Shown here: piece by piece, positions 1 through 9,520 of the stretch
Layout: each line of letters begins with the position of its first letter
How positions within the stretch are numbered: position 1 is the stretch's first letter
NCBI GenBank assembly: GCA_017644045.1
Contig: JAEPMI010000008.1
Location: forward strand, 62,001-126,000
DNA length: 64,000 bases
Reading direction: 5' to 3'
Origin: Deltaproteobacteria bacterium
Lineage (GTDB): Bacteria; Myxococcota_A; Polyangia; Polyangiales; Houyiibacteriaceae
Position numbers and translations under genes: made by a program
The notes under the pieces: model-generated
Told to the model about the DNA's origin: nothing
Seen by the model: only the letters and a program-made list of their open reading frames with translations
Databases searched by the model: none

Positions 1-1
1 C

Positions 2-3000
2 ACCGTGCGCGCCGCCGGCGCGCCCCTTGGCCCCTTCGCCGAAGCCACCCACGACCGCGCCCTCGAGCTCCCCGCTCACTTGCCGCCGGTGTCGCTCCCG
101 CCCTTGCGGAGCACCACCCCCGAGTCCGCCATGCAGAAGATGCCTCCGCCCCCGCCGCTGCCCCCCACCTCCGACGACGGCCCCGCCGCCCCGCCCATCT
201 CCGGCGCCCAGATGCGCGCCGCCTTCGGCCTCCCCCCCGAAGCCCCGGCCGCGCCGCAGCCCCAACCGGTCGCAGCCCAACCTCAGCGAGCGACGCAGGC
301 CCCCATCCCGCACCAGCCCGCCGCCCCGCCCCAACCCGGCACTCTCCTCGGCGCCTTCGCCGCCCACCAAGTCCAGCTGGCCCAGGCCCACCAGTCCTTC
401 ATCGCCCAGCAGTCCGCCCTGCACACCCAGATGATGCAGGCCCTCTCCCAGAACCCGGGGACACTCCCCCCCCTCGCAACCCCCGCAAATCACGGCGCTT
501 CCGAGAGCAAAATGAAAACACTCTCGCGAGCGGCTTTTCCTACCGCGCCGGCAGCAAGTCCGACGCCGACGCCGACCGCGCCCGCGCCCGCCGACCTCCG
601 AGCGCCGACACCGAAGGCCGACCTCCGAGCACCGACTCCGAAGGCCGACCCCCGACCGCCGACTCCGAAGCCGACCGCGACTCCGAAGCCGACCCCGACC
701 CCCGAGCCCGAGATCCCACTCGCCTTCCGCCCCCGCGGGCCGAGCTTCGACCGCGCCCAGCTCGCCATTCACGCCGGCGGCACCATCAGCGAGATCTTCG
801 GCGACCTCTTCACCCAGCAGGACCAGCACGCCGTGCAGGTCCGCATGCCCGAGCCGCCGCTGCTCCTCGCCGACCGCTGCACCGGCATCGACGCCGAGCC
901 CGGCGCGCTCGCGATCCCCGGTCACCCGGCCAAGGGCATCTGCTGGACCGAGACCGACGTCCGCGAAGACAGCTGGTGGCTCCACGACGGCTACATGCCC
1001 ACCGGCATCATGGTCGAGTCCGGCCAGGCCGACCTCTTCCTCATCAGCTACCTCGGTGCCGACTTCCTCAACAAGGGCGAGCGCGGCTACCGCCTCCTCG
1101 GCTGCGAGATGACCTGGCAGGGCGACCTCCCGACCATCGGCGAGTCGCTCGTCTACGACATCCACGTCGACGGCCACGCGCGCCAGGGCGACGTTCGCCT
1201 CTTCTTCTTCCACTACGACTGCCACATCCGCCGCCCCGACGGCACGACCCGCCCCGCGCTCCAGGTGCGCAGCGGGCAGGCCGGCTTCTTCACCACCGAA
1301 GAGCTCGCCGACTCGGCCGGCATCCTCTGGAAGCCCGAGCAACAGGAGATCCTCGCCGACGCGCGCGTCGATCCGCCCGCCGTCGCGACCACCACCCAGA
1401 CCTACGACAAGGCCGCCATCGAGGCCTTCGCCGACGGTCGCCCCTGGGACTGCTTCTCCGACTCCGCCTTCGAGCGAACCAAGACCCACACGCGCACACC
1501 GCGCATCCAGCGCGACCCGATGCTCTTCCTCGAAGACATCACCGTCGACCCCACCGGCGGACCCTGGGGCCGCGGTTACCTGAAGGCCGAGACCCCCATC
1601 GCGCCCGACGACTGGTTCTTCACCGGTCACTTCAAGAACGACCCCTGCATGCCCGGCACGCTCATGCTCGAGGGCTGCGTGCAGGCGATGGCCTTTTACC
1701 TCTCGGCCATGGGCTACACGATCGACAAGGACGGTTGGCGCTTCCAGCCGATCCCCGAGGAGACCTACAACCTCCGCTGCCGCGGCCAGGTCACCCCCGA
1801 ATCCAAGAAGCTCACCTACGAAGTCTTCGTCGAAGAGATCCACGACGGACCAGTACCCACCCTCTACGCCGATCTGCTCTGCACCGTCGACGGCCTCGGC
1901 GCCTTCCACGCGCGCCGCTTCGGCCTGCAGCTCACGCCGAGCTGGCCGCTCACCTCTCTTCCCCAGCTCGCCGAAGAAGGCGCCGGCGATCCGAAGGCCG
2001 CCATCGGCGTCTACGAGGGTCAGGAGTTCCGCTTCGACCCGCCGTCGATCATGGCGTGCGCGTGGGGCCAGCCCTCCACCGCGTTCGGCCCGATGTACGA
2101 GCGCTTCGACGGCCACCGCCGCACGCCGCGGCTTCCGGGCCCGCCCTACCTCTTCCTCACGCGCGTCACCGAGGTCGACGGCGCGATGGGCGGCCTCGAG
2201 AGCGGCAAGCGCCTCGAGTTCGAGTACGAGGTCCCCGAGGACGCCTGGTACTTCGACGAGAACGGCGCGCGCGTCATGCCCTTCGCCGTGCTCCTCGAAG
2301 CCGCCCTCCAGCCCTGCGGCTGGACCGCGAGCTACGTCGGCTCGACGCTCACGTCCGACAACGACTTCCTCTTCCGCAACCTCGACGGCACCGGGACCAT
2401 TCTCGCCGAGGTCTTTCCGCAGAGCGGCACGCTCCGGACCGTGGTCGACATCAAGAACATCTCGCGCTCCGCCGGGATGATCATCACCAGCTTCAAGGTG
2501 CAGTGCTTCCTGGGCGACACCGCCGTCTACGACCTCGACACGGTCTTCGGCTTCTTCCCGCCCGCCGCGTTCGAGAACCAGGCCGGTCTGCCGACCACCG
2601 ACGAGCAGCGCGCGCTCCTCGAAGCACCGAGCGATGCCGTCATCGATCTCACCGAGCGTCCCGCGCGCTTCTACGGGGAGACCCTCCGCCTGGCCGAGCC
2701 GATGCTCCTCATGATCGACCGGCTCACGCTCATGGATCACGACGGTGGCCCGAACGGCCTCGGTCGCGCGCGCGCCGAGAAGGACATCGACGCCGGCGAG
2801 TGGTTCTTCAAGGCCCACTTCTATCAGGACCCGGTCCAGCCCGGCTCGCTCGGCATCGAGGCGATGCTGCAGCTCCTGCAGGCCGTCATGATCGACAAGG
2901 GCCTCGCCGAAGGCTTCGAGCGTCCGCGCTTCGAAGGCATCGCGACCGATCGCCAGCACGTCTGGAAGTACCGCGGCCAGGTCGTCCCCGAAGCGAAGCT

Positions 3001-5197
3001 CGTGAGCTCCACACTCGAGATCACCAGCATCGAACGCGACGAGCGCGGCGTGGTCGCGCTCGCCGAAGCGAGCCTCTGGGTCGACGGCAAGCGCATCTAC
3101 GAAGCGCACGACCTCGGCATGCGCATCGTCGAGCAGGGCGAGCCCGAGCGCCCGAAGACCGACGACGAAGAGACCCTCTCCCTCGAGTCCGATCCCTGGC
3201 TCGGCGACCACCGCCCCACGCACACCGCGCCCGCGCTCCCGATGATGAGCATGGTCGACCGGATGATGAGCGCGGCGCTCGAGCTCGACCCGAGCTGCTC
3301 GGGCCTCCGCGACCTGAAGGTCGAGCGTTGGGTCGTCGTCGATCCGGAGGCGCGCATCCGCACCGAGGTCGAGGGCGATCAGGTGCGCCTCCTCGTCTGG
3401 CGCGAAGCGAAGACCGCGGCGCTCAGCCGCTTCGAGCTCGCGGCGAGCGCGACCATCGGCGCACCCGAGTCCTTCGAGCCGCTCGCGGAGCTCGGCGCGA
3501 CCGAGACCGTCGACCCCTACGCGGACGACCGCCTCTTCCACGGCCCCGCGTTCCACTACGCCACCGAGCTCCGCCGAGCCGCCAACGGCTCGCGCACCAC
3601 GCTCGACCCGAGCGCCGGCACCGTCTCCGTCGGCGCCTTCCATCCCGGTCTGCTCGACGCCGCGACCCACGGCATCCCGCACGACGCCTTCCACCTCTGG
3701 TCGGATCGCATCGGCGAGGACGTCGTCGCCTATCCGCACGCCCTCGACGTGCACTTCGATGGCCCGGTCCCCACCAGCACGGTGACCTGCGAGGCGCGCT
3801 TCGCGGGCTTCGACGGTGACGAGCGCAAGCCCGTCACGCGCATTCAGCTCCGCGAGGGCGACCGCCTCTGGGCCGACATGCGCCTCGTCGAGCTGCTCAT
3901 GCCCAAGGGCCCGCTCGGTGTCGCCGAGCCCGGCGCCCGCCGCCGCTTCCTCAGCGAGCGCACCCCCGAAGCCGGGGTCTCCCTCTCCTCCCAGACCGAT
4001 GGCGTCACCACCCTCGACCCGCAGGACGTCGCGATCAGCGGCTGGTTCCCCGGCACCATCGAGCACGTCTACGGCACCACCGATCCGCGCTCGATCGCCA
4101 TCCAGGAGCACGTCGCCGCCAAGACCGGCGTGCACCCCTTCGACGTCGAGGTCCGCGGCGACTCCGGCGTCGACCGCCACGCACCGCTGACCGCCCACCC
4201 GGTCGCCGTCACCGACACCATCGAGGTCCGTGACGCAGGCCCCTCACACCTCGACCTGTCGCCCGTCATGACCTACTGGCGCGACCACTTCGGCATCGGC
4301 GAGTGGCCTGTCGAGGACCTCTACTACGGGCTCGTCGAGCGCTTCGTCGCCGGCTTCCACGTCGCCGACCCGCGTGCGCTCGCCGACCTCCGCGGCCAGG
4401 CCGTGCTCTACCTCGGCAACCACCAGGTGGGCATCGAGTCGCTCATCTTCTCCATCGTCGCCTCGGCGCTGCAGCAGGTCCCGACGCTCACGCTCGCCAA
4501 GGTCGAGCACCAGCAGAGCTGGCTCGGCAAGCTCATCGGCCACTGCTTCACCTACCCGGGCATCGAAGACCCCGGCGTCATCACCTACTTCGACCGGACC
4601 GATCCGTCGTCGCTCCCGCGCATCGCCAAGCAGCTCGCCGCGCAGGCCGCGACGGGGGAGGGCGCTCGTTCGCTGATGGTCCACGTCGAAGGCACCCGCG
4701 CCCACTCCGCGCGCCATCGCCTGCAGAAGATGAGCGGCATCTTCTGCGACCTCGCCATCAACGCGAACGTGCCCGTCGTGCCCGTCCGCTTCAGCGGCGG
4801 CCTCCCCATCGAGCCCGTCACCGACAAGCTCGAGTACCCGGTGGGCATGGGCCGCCAGGACTACTGGCTCGGCGCCCCCATCACGCCCGCCGAGCTCGCG
4901 GCGCTCCCCTACAAGGAGCGCATCGAGCGGGTCGTCGGCGCCATCGGTGCGCTCGGCCCGGACGCCGACGTCGAGACCCCACTGCCCGGCGACCCCGAGC
5001 TCGCCGCGGCCGTCGCCCAGCGTGTGGCTGGCGGGACCAGCGACGGCCTCGCCACTCTCGTCGAGGTCATCGCTCGCCGCGACAACCTTGGCGCGGACAC
5101 CCGCACGCTACTGTCTGCGGTCGACGGTGCCGAGGTCCCCGAAGGCCCGACGGCCGACTGGACCCGTGGCCTCGCCGCCATGCTCCGCGGAGCATGA
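2..5197 (+). CDS. pfa3: PUFA synthase Pfa3-like C-terminal part (DH-DH-DH'-acyltransferase), 5' truncated by window
   Basis: Iterative type I polyunsaturated fatty acid synthase subunit. The frame is open from the first bases, so the ketosynthase part expected upstream lies outside the window. Visible order, in residues from position 5: a Pro/Ala-rich linker (1-250) with three nine-residue repeats of the form ADxRxPTPK; a FabA-like hot-dog dehydratase with GHFKNDPCMPGTLMLEG near 540; a second dehydratase with AHFYQDPVQPGSLGIEA near 936; a PKS-type dehydratase-like region with DHRP near 1068 and HPGLLDAATHG near 1213; and a 1-acylglycerol-3-phosphate acyltransferase-like domain with NHQVGIES near 1472 and VEGTRAHS near 1561. 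A C-terminal acyltransferase fused to the dehydratases is the arrangement known for myxobacterial Pfa3, which supports the symbol. The first acyltransferase motif is HX4E where most family members have HX4D. The acyltransferase probably moves the finished chain to a lysophospholipid. Confidence 0.85.
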   Translation, partial: TVRAAGAPLGPFAEATHDRALELPAHLPPVSLPPLRSTTPESAMQKMPPPPPLPPTSDDGPAAPPISGAQMRAAFGLPPEAPAAPQPQPVAAQPQRATQAPIPHQPAAPPQPGTLLGAFAAHQVQLAQAHQSFIAQQSALHTQMMQALSQNPGTLPPLATPANHGASESKMKTLSRAAFPTAPAASPTPTPTAPAPADLRAPTPKADLRAPTPKADPRPPTPKPTATPKPTPTPEPEIPLAFRPRGPSFDRAQLAIHAGGTISEIFGDLFTQQDQHAVQVRMPEPPLLLADRCTGIDAEPGALAIPGHPAKGICWTETDVREDSWWLHDGYMPTGIMVESGQADLFLISYLGADFLNKGERGYRLLGCEMTWQGDLPTIGESLVYDIHVDGHARQGDVRLFFFHYDCHIRRPDGTTRPALQVRSGQAGFFTTEELADSAGILWKPEQQEILADARVDPPAVATTTQTYDKAAIEAFADGRPWDCFSDSAFERTKTHTRTPRIQRDPMLFLEDITVDPTGGPWGRGYLKAETPIAPDDWFFTGHFKNDPCMPGTLMLEGCVQAMAFYLSAMGYTIDKDGWRFQPIPEETYNLRCRGQVTPESKKLTYEVFVEEIHDGPVPTLYADLLCTVDGLGAFHARRFGLQLTPSWPLTSLPQLAEEGAGDPKAAIGVYEGQEFRFDPPSIMACAWGQPSTAFGPMYERFDGHRRTPRLPGPPYLFLTRVTEVDGAMGGLESGKRLEFEYEVPEDAWYFDENGARVMPFAVLLEAALQPCGWTASYVGSTLTSDNDFLFRNLDGTGTILAEVFPQSGTLRTVVDIKNISRSAGMIITSFKVQCFLGDTAVYDLDTVFGFFPPAAFENQAGLPTTDEQRALLEAPSDAVIDLTERPARFYGETLRLAEPMLLMIDRLTLMDHDGGPNGLGRARAEKDIDAGEWFFKAHFYQDPVQPGSLGIEAMLQLLQAVMIDKGLAEGFERPRFEGIATDRQHVWKYRGQVVPEAKLVSSTLEITSIERDERGVVALAEASLWVDGKRIYEAHDLGMRIVEQGEPERPKTDDEETLSLESDPWLGDHRPTHTAPALPMMSMVDRMMSAALELDPSCSGLRDLKVERWVVVDPEARIRTEVEGDQVRLLVWREAKTAALSRFELAASATIGAPESFEPLAELGATETVDPYADDRLFHGPAFHYATELRRAANGSRTTLDPSAGTVSVGAFHPGLLDAATHGIPHDAFHLWSDRIGEDVVAYPHALDVHFDGPVPTSTVTCEARFAGFDGDERKPVTRIQLREGDRLWADMRLVELLMPKGPLGVAEPGARRRFLSERTPEAGVSLSSQTDGVTTLDPQDVAISGWFPGTIEHVYGTTDPRSIAIQEHVAAKTGVHPFDVEVRGDSGVDRHAPLTAHPVAVTDTIEVRDAGPSHLDLSPVMTYWRDHFGIGEWPVEDLYYGLVERFVAGFHVADPRALADLRGQAVLYLGNHQVGIESLIFSIVASALQQVPTLTLAKVEHQQSWLGKLIGHCFTYPGIEDPGVITYFDRTDPSSLPRIAKQLAAQAATGEGARSLMVHVEGTRAHSARHRLQKMSGIFCDLAINANVPVVPVRFSGGLPIEPVTDKLEYPVGMGRQDYWLGAPITPAELAALPYKERIERVVGAIGALGPDADVETPLPGDPELAAAVAQRVAGGTSDGLATLVEVIARRDNLGADTRTLLSAVDGAEVPEGPTADWTRGLAAMLRGA
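605..694 (+). repeat. Tandem repeat in PUFA synthase linker
   Basis: About three in-frame copies of a unit near 30 bases encode ADLRAPTPK-like nonamers, followed by shorter PTPKPT units. They sit in the flexible Pro-rich linker before the first dehydratase domain and probably act only as a spacer. Confidence 0.6.
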
Positions 5198-5279
5198 GTA
5201 GAGTCCCTTTCTGCACCCCTCCGAGCACTGCTTCGACCGCTGCCGTTGAAACGTCGACTCGGATCTGGCATCCGGGCGT

Positions 5280-5837
5280 ATGGATCGGAGCGAGTTCGAG
5301 GCCGCGTATGGCCCGTTCCAGACACACGGCCCACTGGATCCGGACCCCGCGCTACCTGCGCCGATCGCAGAGTTCGTCGAGGTAGTCGGTCTTGCCTCGT
5401 CGGCCAACGGCTACCTGTGGACCGTCGATGCGTCTCTGAGCGCACCACTGAACCGCTGGCTCGAAGCCGACCAGACGGCCACGCCTTTCATGCGGACTGC
5501 GCTCGCCGAAGTCTTCTTCACGACCGGCGACATGATCTGGGTCTTCAACAGCCACCGGTGTCGTGTGGGTCGGATCACCGATGACTTCGGCCATTTCATG
5601 AACCGGTACTGGCCCGACTCCTGGTTTCTCGACACCTACTTGGACTACGACACGTATTCCACGTGGCGGGCGGAGAACGAGGCGACGGTCATCGCCCCGG
5701 ACGAGTGCCTCGGTCAGACCAAGCCGAAGCCAGGCAAAGCGCTTCGTGCCGACGAGCTCGTCGTGCGGCCATTCCTCGAGTACTTCGAAGAGGTCGCCCA
5801 CGCTTCCAAAGGCGAAGTCGACTTCTTCGAGCTCTGA
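5280..5837 (+). CDS. GAD-like / DUF1851-type protein, possible immunity protein
   Basis: A 185-residue soluble protein with no signal peptide. The opening FEAAYGPFQTHGPLDPD and the following SANGYLWTVD resemble the GAD-like domain. The C-terminal half (FMRTALAEVFFTTGDMIWV, then an aromatic-rich stretch with DDFGHFMNRYWPDSWF) resembles the DUF1851/Tdi1 C-terminal region found in type VI secretion immunity proteins. That family resemblance is from memory. No toxin or secretion gene is adjacent, so an immunity role is only inferred. The ATG start lies 82 bases after the PUFA synthase stop, with no clear ribosome binding site. Confidence 0.55.
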   Translation: MDRSEFEAAYGPFQTHGPLDPDPALPAPIAEFVEVVGLASSANGYLWTVDASLSAPLNRWLEADQTATPFMRTALAEVFFTTGDMIWVFNSHRCRVGRITDDFGHFMNRYWPDSWFLDTYLDYDTYSTWRAENEATVIAPDECLGQTKPKPGKALRADELVVRPFLEYFEEVAHASKGEVDFFEL

Positions 5838-6043
5838 ACGAACCTCCTCGGAACCAGGGCGCTGGAAGGTGCCCGGACGAGTGAGAACGGAACGTGGCGA
5901 GCGGAGCAAGACTCTGCACGAGTCTTCGCCTCCGCACTCATCTAGGGTCGTGACCCTCGTCCTCCGTCGCGAGTTCGTGCGTACATCTCCCCTGGGTGGT
6001 CTCGGAGCCTCGGACCGAACGCGCCTTCTGCAGCTTGCTCAGC
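5838..6043. other. Intergenic gap, nothing recognised
   Basis: About 200 bases lie between two convergent genes. I see no strong hairpin with a T-tract, RNA gene or conserved ORF here. Confidence 0.5.
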
Positions 6044-7090
6044 TCACTCATCACTGGGGACCGTCGACCTCTGCTGGGACACGGAAGCGCGGGTCGGGCA
6101 CCGCTCGGCGTGGCGGAGAACCATCGCGGGACTCGGTGCGTCGCCGATGCTGCCGATGGTCCAGTCGCGCGTCTCGTCGAGGATGTGATGGGTGCGCGCC
6201 ACGGCCGCCTCGGGAGCGATGAGCCAGTCGTCGCCCGCCAGCGGCTCACCGAAGGTATGCACGACCGCCACCGCCCGAATCCGTTCGCGGTACCGTTCCA
6301 GGTCGCGCTCGATCATGCGGCGGGAAGGGGGGGGCGCTGGCCCGTCGTCGAGAGTCTCGCCAAGCGCCAGTTCGAGACTTGGCGCGTTGGCCGCGAGCGC
6401 CTCCTCGGCGTCGCGCAACTCCAGCTCGTCGAGCTCGGTTTCTCGCCCCTGCGCGTGTTGCAGCCGATCCAGGAGCTGCTCGATCGTGCCGACACGCTCG
6501 GCCGACAGGGGCTCCAGACTCGACAACCACCGAAGGTCGGCGTCGGCTCGTCGGGCCGCCAGCCAGAGGCGCAGCCCGGACGCGAAGCAAGGAGCCCGCG
6601 AGCTCGATTCCGTTTTGCCTACGTCGACGTTGGCCAAGAAACGCTCGAGACGAGCGAGCATGTGGACCCACTCCGTCTCCACGTTGCGGTGCCTGCCGCC
6701 GTCCTGCAGCGGCGCTGCCCAGTCGTCGAGGAACTCGCACGACCAAGGCTCCATGTTCCAGCTGTCACACGCGTTCCGAGCCCCCTGCACTGCGAGCGCA
6801 TGGGGGCGAATGGTGCGGTAGAGCACGTCCGGGTCCAGCGCGACGATCTCGTCGGTCGCCAACACCATCTCCCGCACCCGCTCCACGAAGACGTCGATAC
6901 TCGTGATCGCCGGGGCCTCGTTGGCAATAGCTGGGTCGTTGGCCGCGCTCCTCTCACCCCGCGGGAGATCGGAGGGGCGTGCAGGCTCGCTGACGCGGCT
7001 GCCGCACCCGCAGATGAGGGCAGCCAAGAGGATTGCGTGCGCCCAGGCAGCTCTGGCGGCCGCGCTCGAATCGCCGATCGATTGGCCCAC
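6044..7090 (-). CDS. Predicted lipoprotein of unknown function
   Basis: About 348 residues from the GTG at 7090; the same frame stays open to a TTG at 7126. The N-terminus has a hydrophobic stretch ending in LICGC, a plausible lipobox, followed by a polar region, so an envelope lipoprotein is likely. The rest is largely helical and charged, with LERFLANVDVGK and a Glu-rich stretch ETELDELELRDAEEAL. Four Cys occur in the middle part. I recognise no enzyme family. It is convergent with the gene at 5280. Confidence 0.6.
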   Translation of the reverse strand: MGQSIGDSSAAARAAWAHAILLAALICGCGSRVSEPARPSDLPRGERSAANDPAIANEAPAITSIDVFVERVREMVLATDEIVALDPDVLYRTIRPHALAVQGARNACDSWNMEPWSCEFLDDWAAPLQDGGRHRNVETEWVHMLARLERFLANVDVGKTESSSRAPCFASGLRLWLAARRADADLRWLSSLEPLSAERVGTIEQLLDRLQHAQGRETELDELELRDAEEALAANAPSLELALGETLDDGPAPPPSRRMIERDLERYRERIRAVAVVHTFGEPLAGDDWLIAPEAAVARTHHILDETRDWTIGSIGDAPSPAMVLRHAERCPTRASVSQQRSTVPSDE

Positions 7091-7227
7091 GGCGGACGGA
7101 CTACGCTTCGCCTTCCAGCCCGTCAACGAGGCCGGTCCCCACCAGCTGGCACTCGGTCGTCCGCCGTGGTCACCGGCTCGACGGCCGACGAGTAGGCGGC
7201 GGCCTGGGTTGGCTCTATGCTTCCCCC

Positions 7228-7752
7228 GTGACCCGAGCGCTCCCCTTCGCCCTCCTCCTCGTCACCCTCGCCATGCCGAGCTTCGCCCAGACCGAGCTGC
7301 CCGCCGAGGGCACGTGGCAGTACGTCGGCGACGAGGCCCAGAACCGGGCCCGCATCCAGGCCATCGACGCCGCGCTCGAGGAGGTGCCGCGCATGTTCCG
7401 CAGCGGCGTCCGGCGAAAGCTCCTCGAGCGGACCGAGCCAGCGGCGCGAGTGGTCATCGAGCGCCGCGGCGAAGAGGTCTTCTTCAGCGGCCGCGCGAAC
7501 CGGCAGGTCACCCTCGCCATCGACGGCACGCCGAAGATCGTCCGCGGCTACGAAGGGCCCGAGACGCTCCGCACCTGGATCAGCGACCGTGACGGTCGCC
7601 TCCGCATGCACGGTGAGAGTCGCGAAGAAGGCAACGCCCGGGTCATCACCTACGACCCCCACGGCGACGAGATGACCATCTTCGTGCACATCACCAGCGA
7701 GCGGCTCGAGAAGGACATCGACTACCGGCTCAGCTACCGCCGCGCCGAGTAG
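7228..7752 (+). CDS. Secreted protein of unknown function (lipocalin-like size)
   Basis: 174 residues from the GTG at 7228. This start gives a clean signal peptide (MTRALPFALLLVTLAMPSFAQ) and is preferred to an upstream in-frame start that would bury it. The mature part opens with GTWQYVGDEAQNRARIQAID and alternates short beta-rich segments such as TLAIDGTPKIVRGYEG and LRMHGESREEGNARVITYD. The size and strand pattern suggest a small periplasmic beta-barrel. That is a guess from composition; I recognise no catalytic motif. Confidence 0.65.
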   Translation: MTRALPFALLLVTLAMPSFAQTELPAEGTWQYVGDEAQNRARIQAIDAALEEVPRMFRSGVRRKLLERTEPAARVVIERRGEEVFFSGRANRQVTLAIDGTPKIVRGYEGPETLRTWISDRDGRLRMHGESREEGNARVITYDPHGDEMTIFVHITSERLEKDIDYRLSYRRAE

Positions 7753-7786
7753 CGCAACGCTGCGGGGGCTCGCGCGTCCCCTACAC

Positions 7787-9427
7787 ATGTCTGCGATTCC
7801 GCCCGCGTCCGACAAGGGCCCCAGCCACGCGCTCGTCGTCGCTCCCGGCGACCCCGTCGGTCACGCGCTGAGCATCGCTCGCGCGCGGCTCGACGACGCG
7901 GACGCGCGGGTCGCGCTCTGGACGAAGGAGGGGGCGCTCGAGCTCCTCGACCTCGCCGACGACGCGGTGGTGGCGAGAGAGCCGCTCGCGATCGCTCGAG
8001 CGCTCGCACCGAGCGCCGTCCCGAACGCACCGGCGCTCGAGCGGTGGGTCGCTGCCGTGACCGCGCTGATCGACGGCGCGCACGCCATGGGCCACGAGAC
8101 CGACCAGGGGCGCTACGAGCAGGCCTTCGGGGAGTGGCGCGCGGAGCTCGAAGGGCTGGAGCGCCACCTGAGCGGTCAGCGCTTCCTCGTCGGCCCCGAG
8201 CCGACCTTCGCCGACTGGCTGCTCTTCGCGTTCGCGTGTCGGCTCGATGGGGTCTACGCGACCCTCTTCAAGGCGCACGCGTTCCTGCTCGAGGACCTTC
8301 CCGCGTTGCACGCGTTCGCCCGAGACCTCTACGAAGACCCGGCGGTCTACGCCGCGACCGATTGGGCGGCCGTGCTCGAGCCGCCCTTCCGTGCGCACGA
8401 GGTCGCCAACCCTCGGGCGCTCATCCCCCGCGGTGGTCGCCCCGCGCTCCACGCGCCGCACGACCGCCACCGGATGATCGCCGCGAGTGGGACCGACCGC
8501 GCCACGGAGGAAGACCCGAACGGCGCCCGCGTGAAGGGCGAGTTCCTCCGCGGCCAGTCGAAGTTTCGTTCCGCCGTGGGCGAGGGCGACTTCCCCGCGG
8601 AGGCCGGTCGCTACCACCTCTTCGCTCCCTACAACTGCCCCTGGTCTCACCGCGCGCTGCTCGGGCGTGCGGTGAAGGGCCTCGAGCGAGTCGTCGGCGC
8701 GACCGTGGTCTACTTCCGACGCGATCCCGACGGCGGCTGGCAGACCAACCCCGCCATCCCGGGCTGCGATCCCGACCCCATCGGCGGTCACCGCTTCGTG
8801 ACGGCGTACTACGAGGCGGAGGGCTCGACCGAGAAGTCGGTGCCGATCCTCTACGACTCGGTCGCGAAGCGCATCGTCAACAACGAGTCCGCGGAGATCC
8901 TCCGAATCTTCGATGGGCCCCTCGGCGACCTCGGCATGCGCTCCGTCGAGCTCTATCCGGAGGCGCACCGCGAGGCGATCGATCGGATCAACGAGACCGT
9001 CTACGAGCGGATCAACAACGGCGCCTACAAGGCCGGCTTCGCCAAGACCCAGGCGGCCTACGACCGAGCCTACGGTCGCTACTTCGCGGCCCTCGACTGG
9101 GTCGATGGCCTGCTGCGAGACCGGGAGTGGCTCGCCGGCACCGACGCGCCGACCGAGGCCGACCTGCGCCTCTTCCCGACGGTCTTCCGCCACGACGCCA
9201 TCTACTGGGCCCGCTTCCGATTGAATGGTGCGCGCATCCGGGATTACCCCGCGTTGGCGCGCTGGCTCGAGCGGATCCTCGCCTTCCCGGGCGTCGCCGA
9301 GGCCTCCAACCTCGATCACGCGCGCAACGGCTACTTCGGCCGCAACGGGACCGAGATCGTCCCGGCCGGACCGGAGCCGCTGACCCTCAGCCCGAAGGAC
9401 TTCCCCCGCGAGGTGTGGGTGCCCTGA
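7787..9427 (+). CDS. Glutathionyl-hydroquinone reductase-like (Xi-class GST) with extra N-terminal GST-like domain
   Basis: A 546-residue protein. The C-terminal part (about residue 265 onward) matches the Xi-class glutathione transferase / glutathionyl-hydroquinone reductase family (YqjG/ECM4). It has APYNCPWSHR with the expected nucleophile Cys near residue 284, then GCDPDPIGGHRFVTAYYEA, SVPILYD and VNNESAEILRIF. Members normally run about 320-370 residues. Here some 225 additional residues at the N-terminus look like a second GST, with a helical half containing LSGQRFLVGPEPTFADWLLF but no obvious catalytic Cys or Ser. The enzyme would reduce glutathionyl-hydroquinones in the cytoplasm. The extra domain is probably structural or a substrate cap. 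Start ATG at 7787. Confidence 0.8.
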   Translation: MSAIPPASDKGPSHALVVAPGDPVGHALSIARARLDDADARVALWTKEGALELLDLADDAVVAREPLAIARALAPSAVPNAPALERWVAAVTALIDGAHAMGHETDQGRYEQAFGEWRAELEGLERHLSGQRFLVGPEPTFADWLLFAFACRLDGVYATLFKAHAFLLEDLPALHAFARDLYEDPAVYAATDWAAVLEPPFRAHEVANPRALIPRGGRPALHAPHDRHRMIAASGTDRATEEDPNGARVKGEFLRGQSKFRSAVGEGDFPAEAGRYHLFAPYNCPWSHRALLGRAVKGLERVVGATVVYFRRDPDGGWQTNPAIPGCDPDPIGGHRFVTAYYEAEGSTEKSVPILYDSVAKRIVNNESAEILRIFDGPLGDLGMRSVELYPEAHREAIDRINETVYERINNGAYKAGFAKTQAAYDRAYGRYFAALDWVDGLLRDREWLAGTDAPTEADLRLFPTVFRHDAIYWARFRLNGARIRDYPALARWLERILAFPGVAEASNLDHARNGYFGRNGTEIVPAGPEPLTLSPKDFPREVWVP

Positions 9428-9440
9428 CGCCACACGCGTC

Positions 9441-9472
9441 CCTCACCCTCACCCTCACCCTGGCCCTCACCC
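9441..9472. repeat. Short CCTCAC microsatellite
   Basis: Several near-perfect copies of the hexamer CCTCAC, with one CCTGGC variant, lie in the gap between two same-strand genes. It is a simple repeat with no sign of a regulatory role. Confidence 0.7.
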
Positions 9473-9520
9473 ATGACGTCCCGCAGCGGACGCAGGGAGG
9501 CGAGTGCTACTCTTCGCGTC

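Noticed and set aside
976-3819. Long ORF in another frame of the PUFA synthase region
   Set aside because: Arg/His-rich out-of-frame reading of a gene with clear domains; typical shadow in GC-rich DNA.
7781-9433. 550-codon antisense ORF opposite the GST-like gene
   Set aside because: Covers the recognised gene exactly on the other strand, with no signal, motif or domain of its own.
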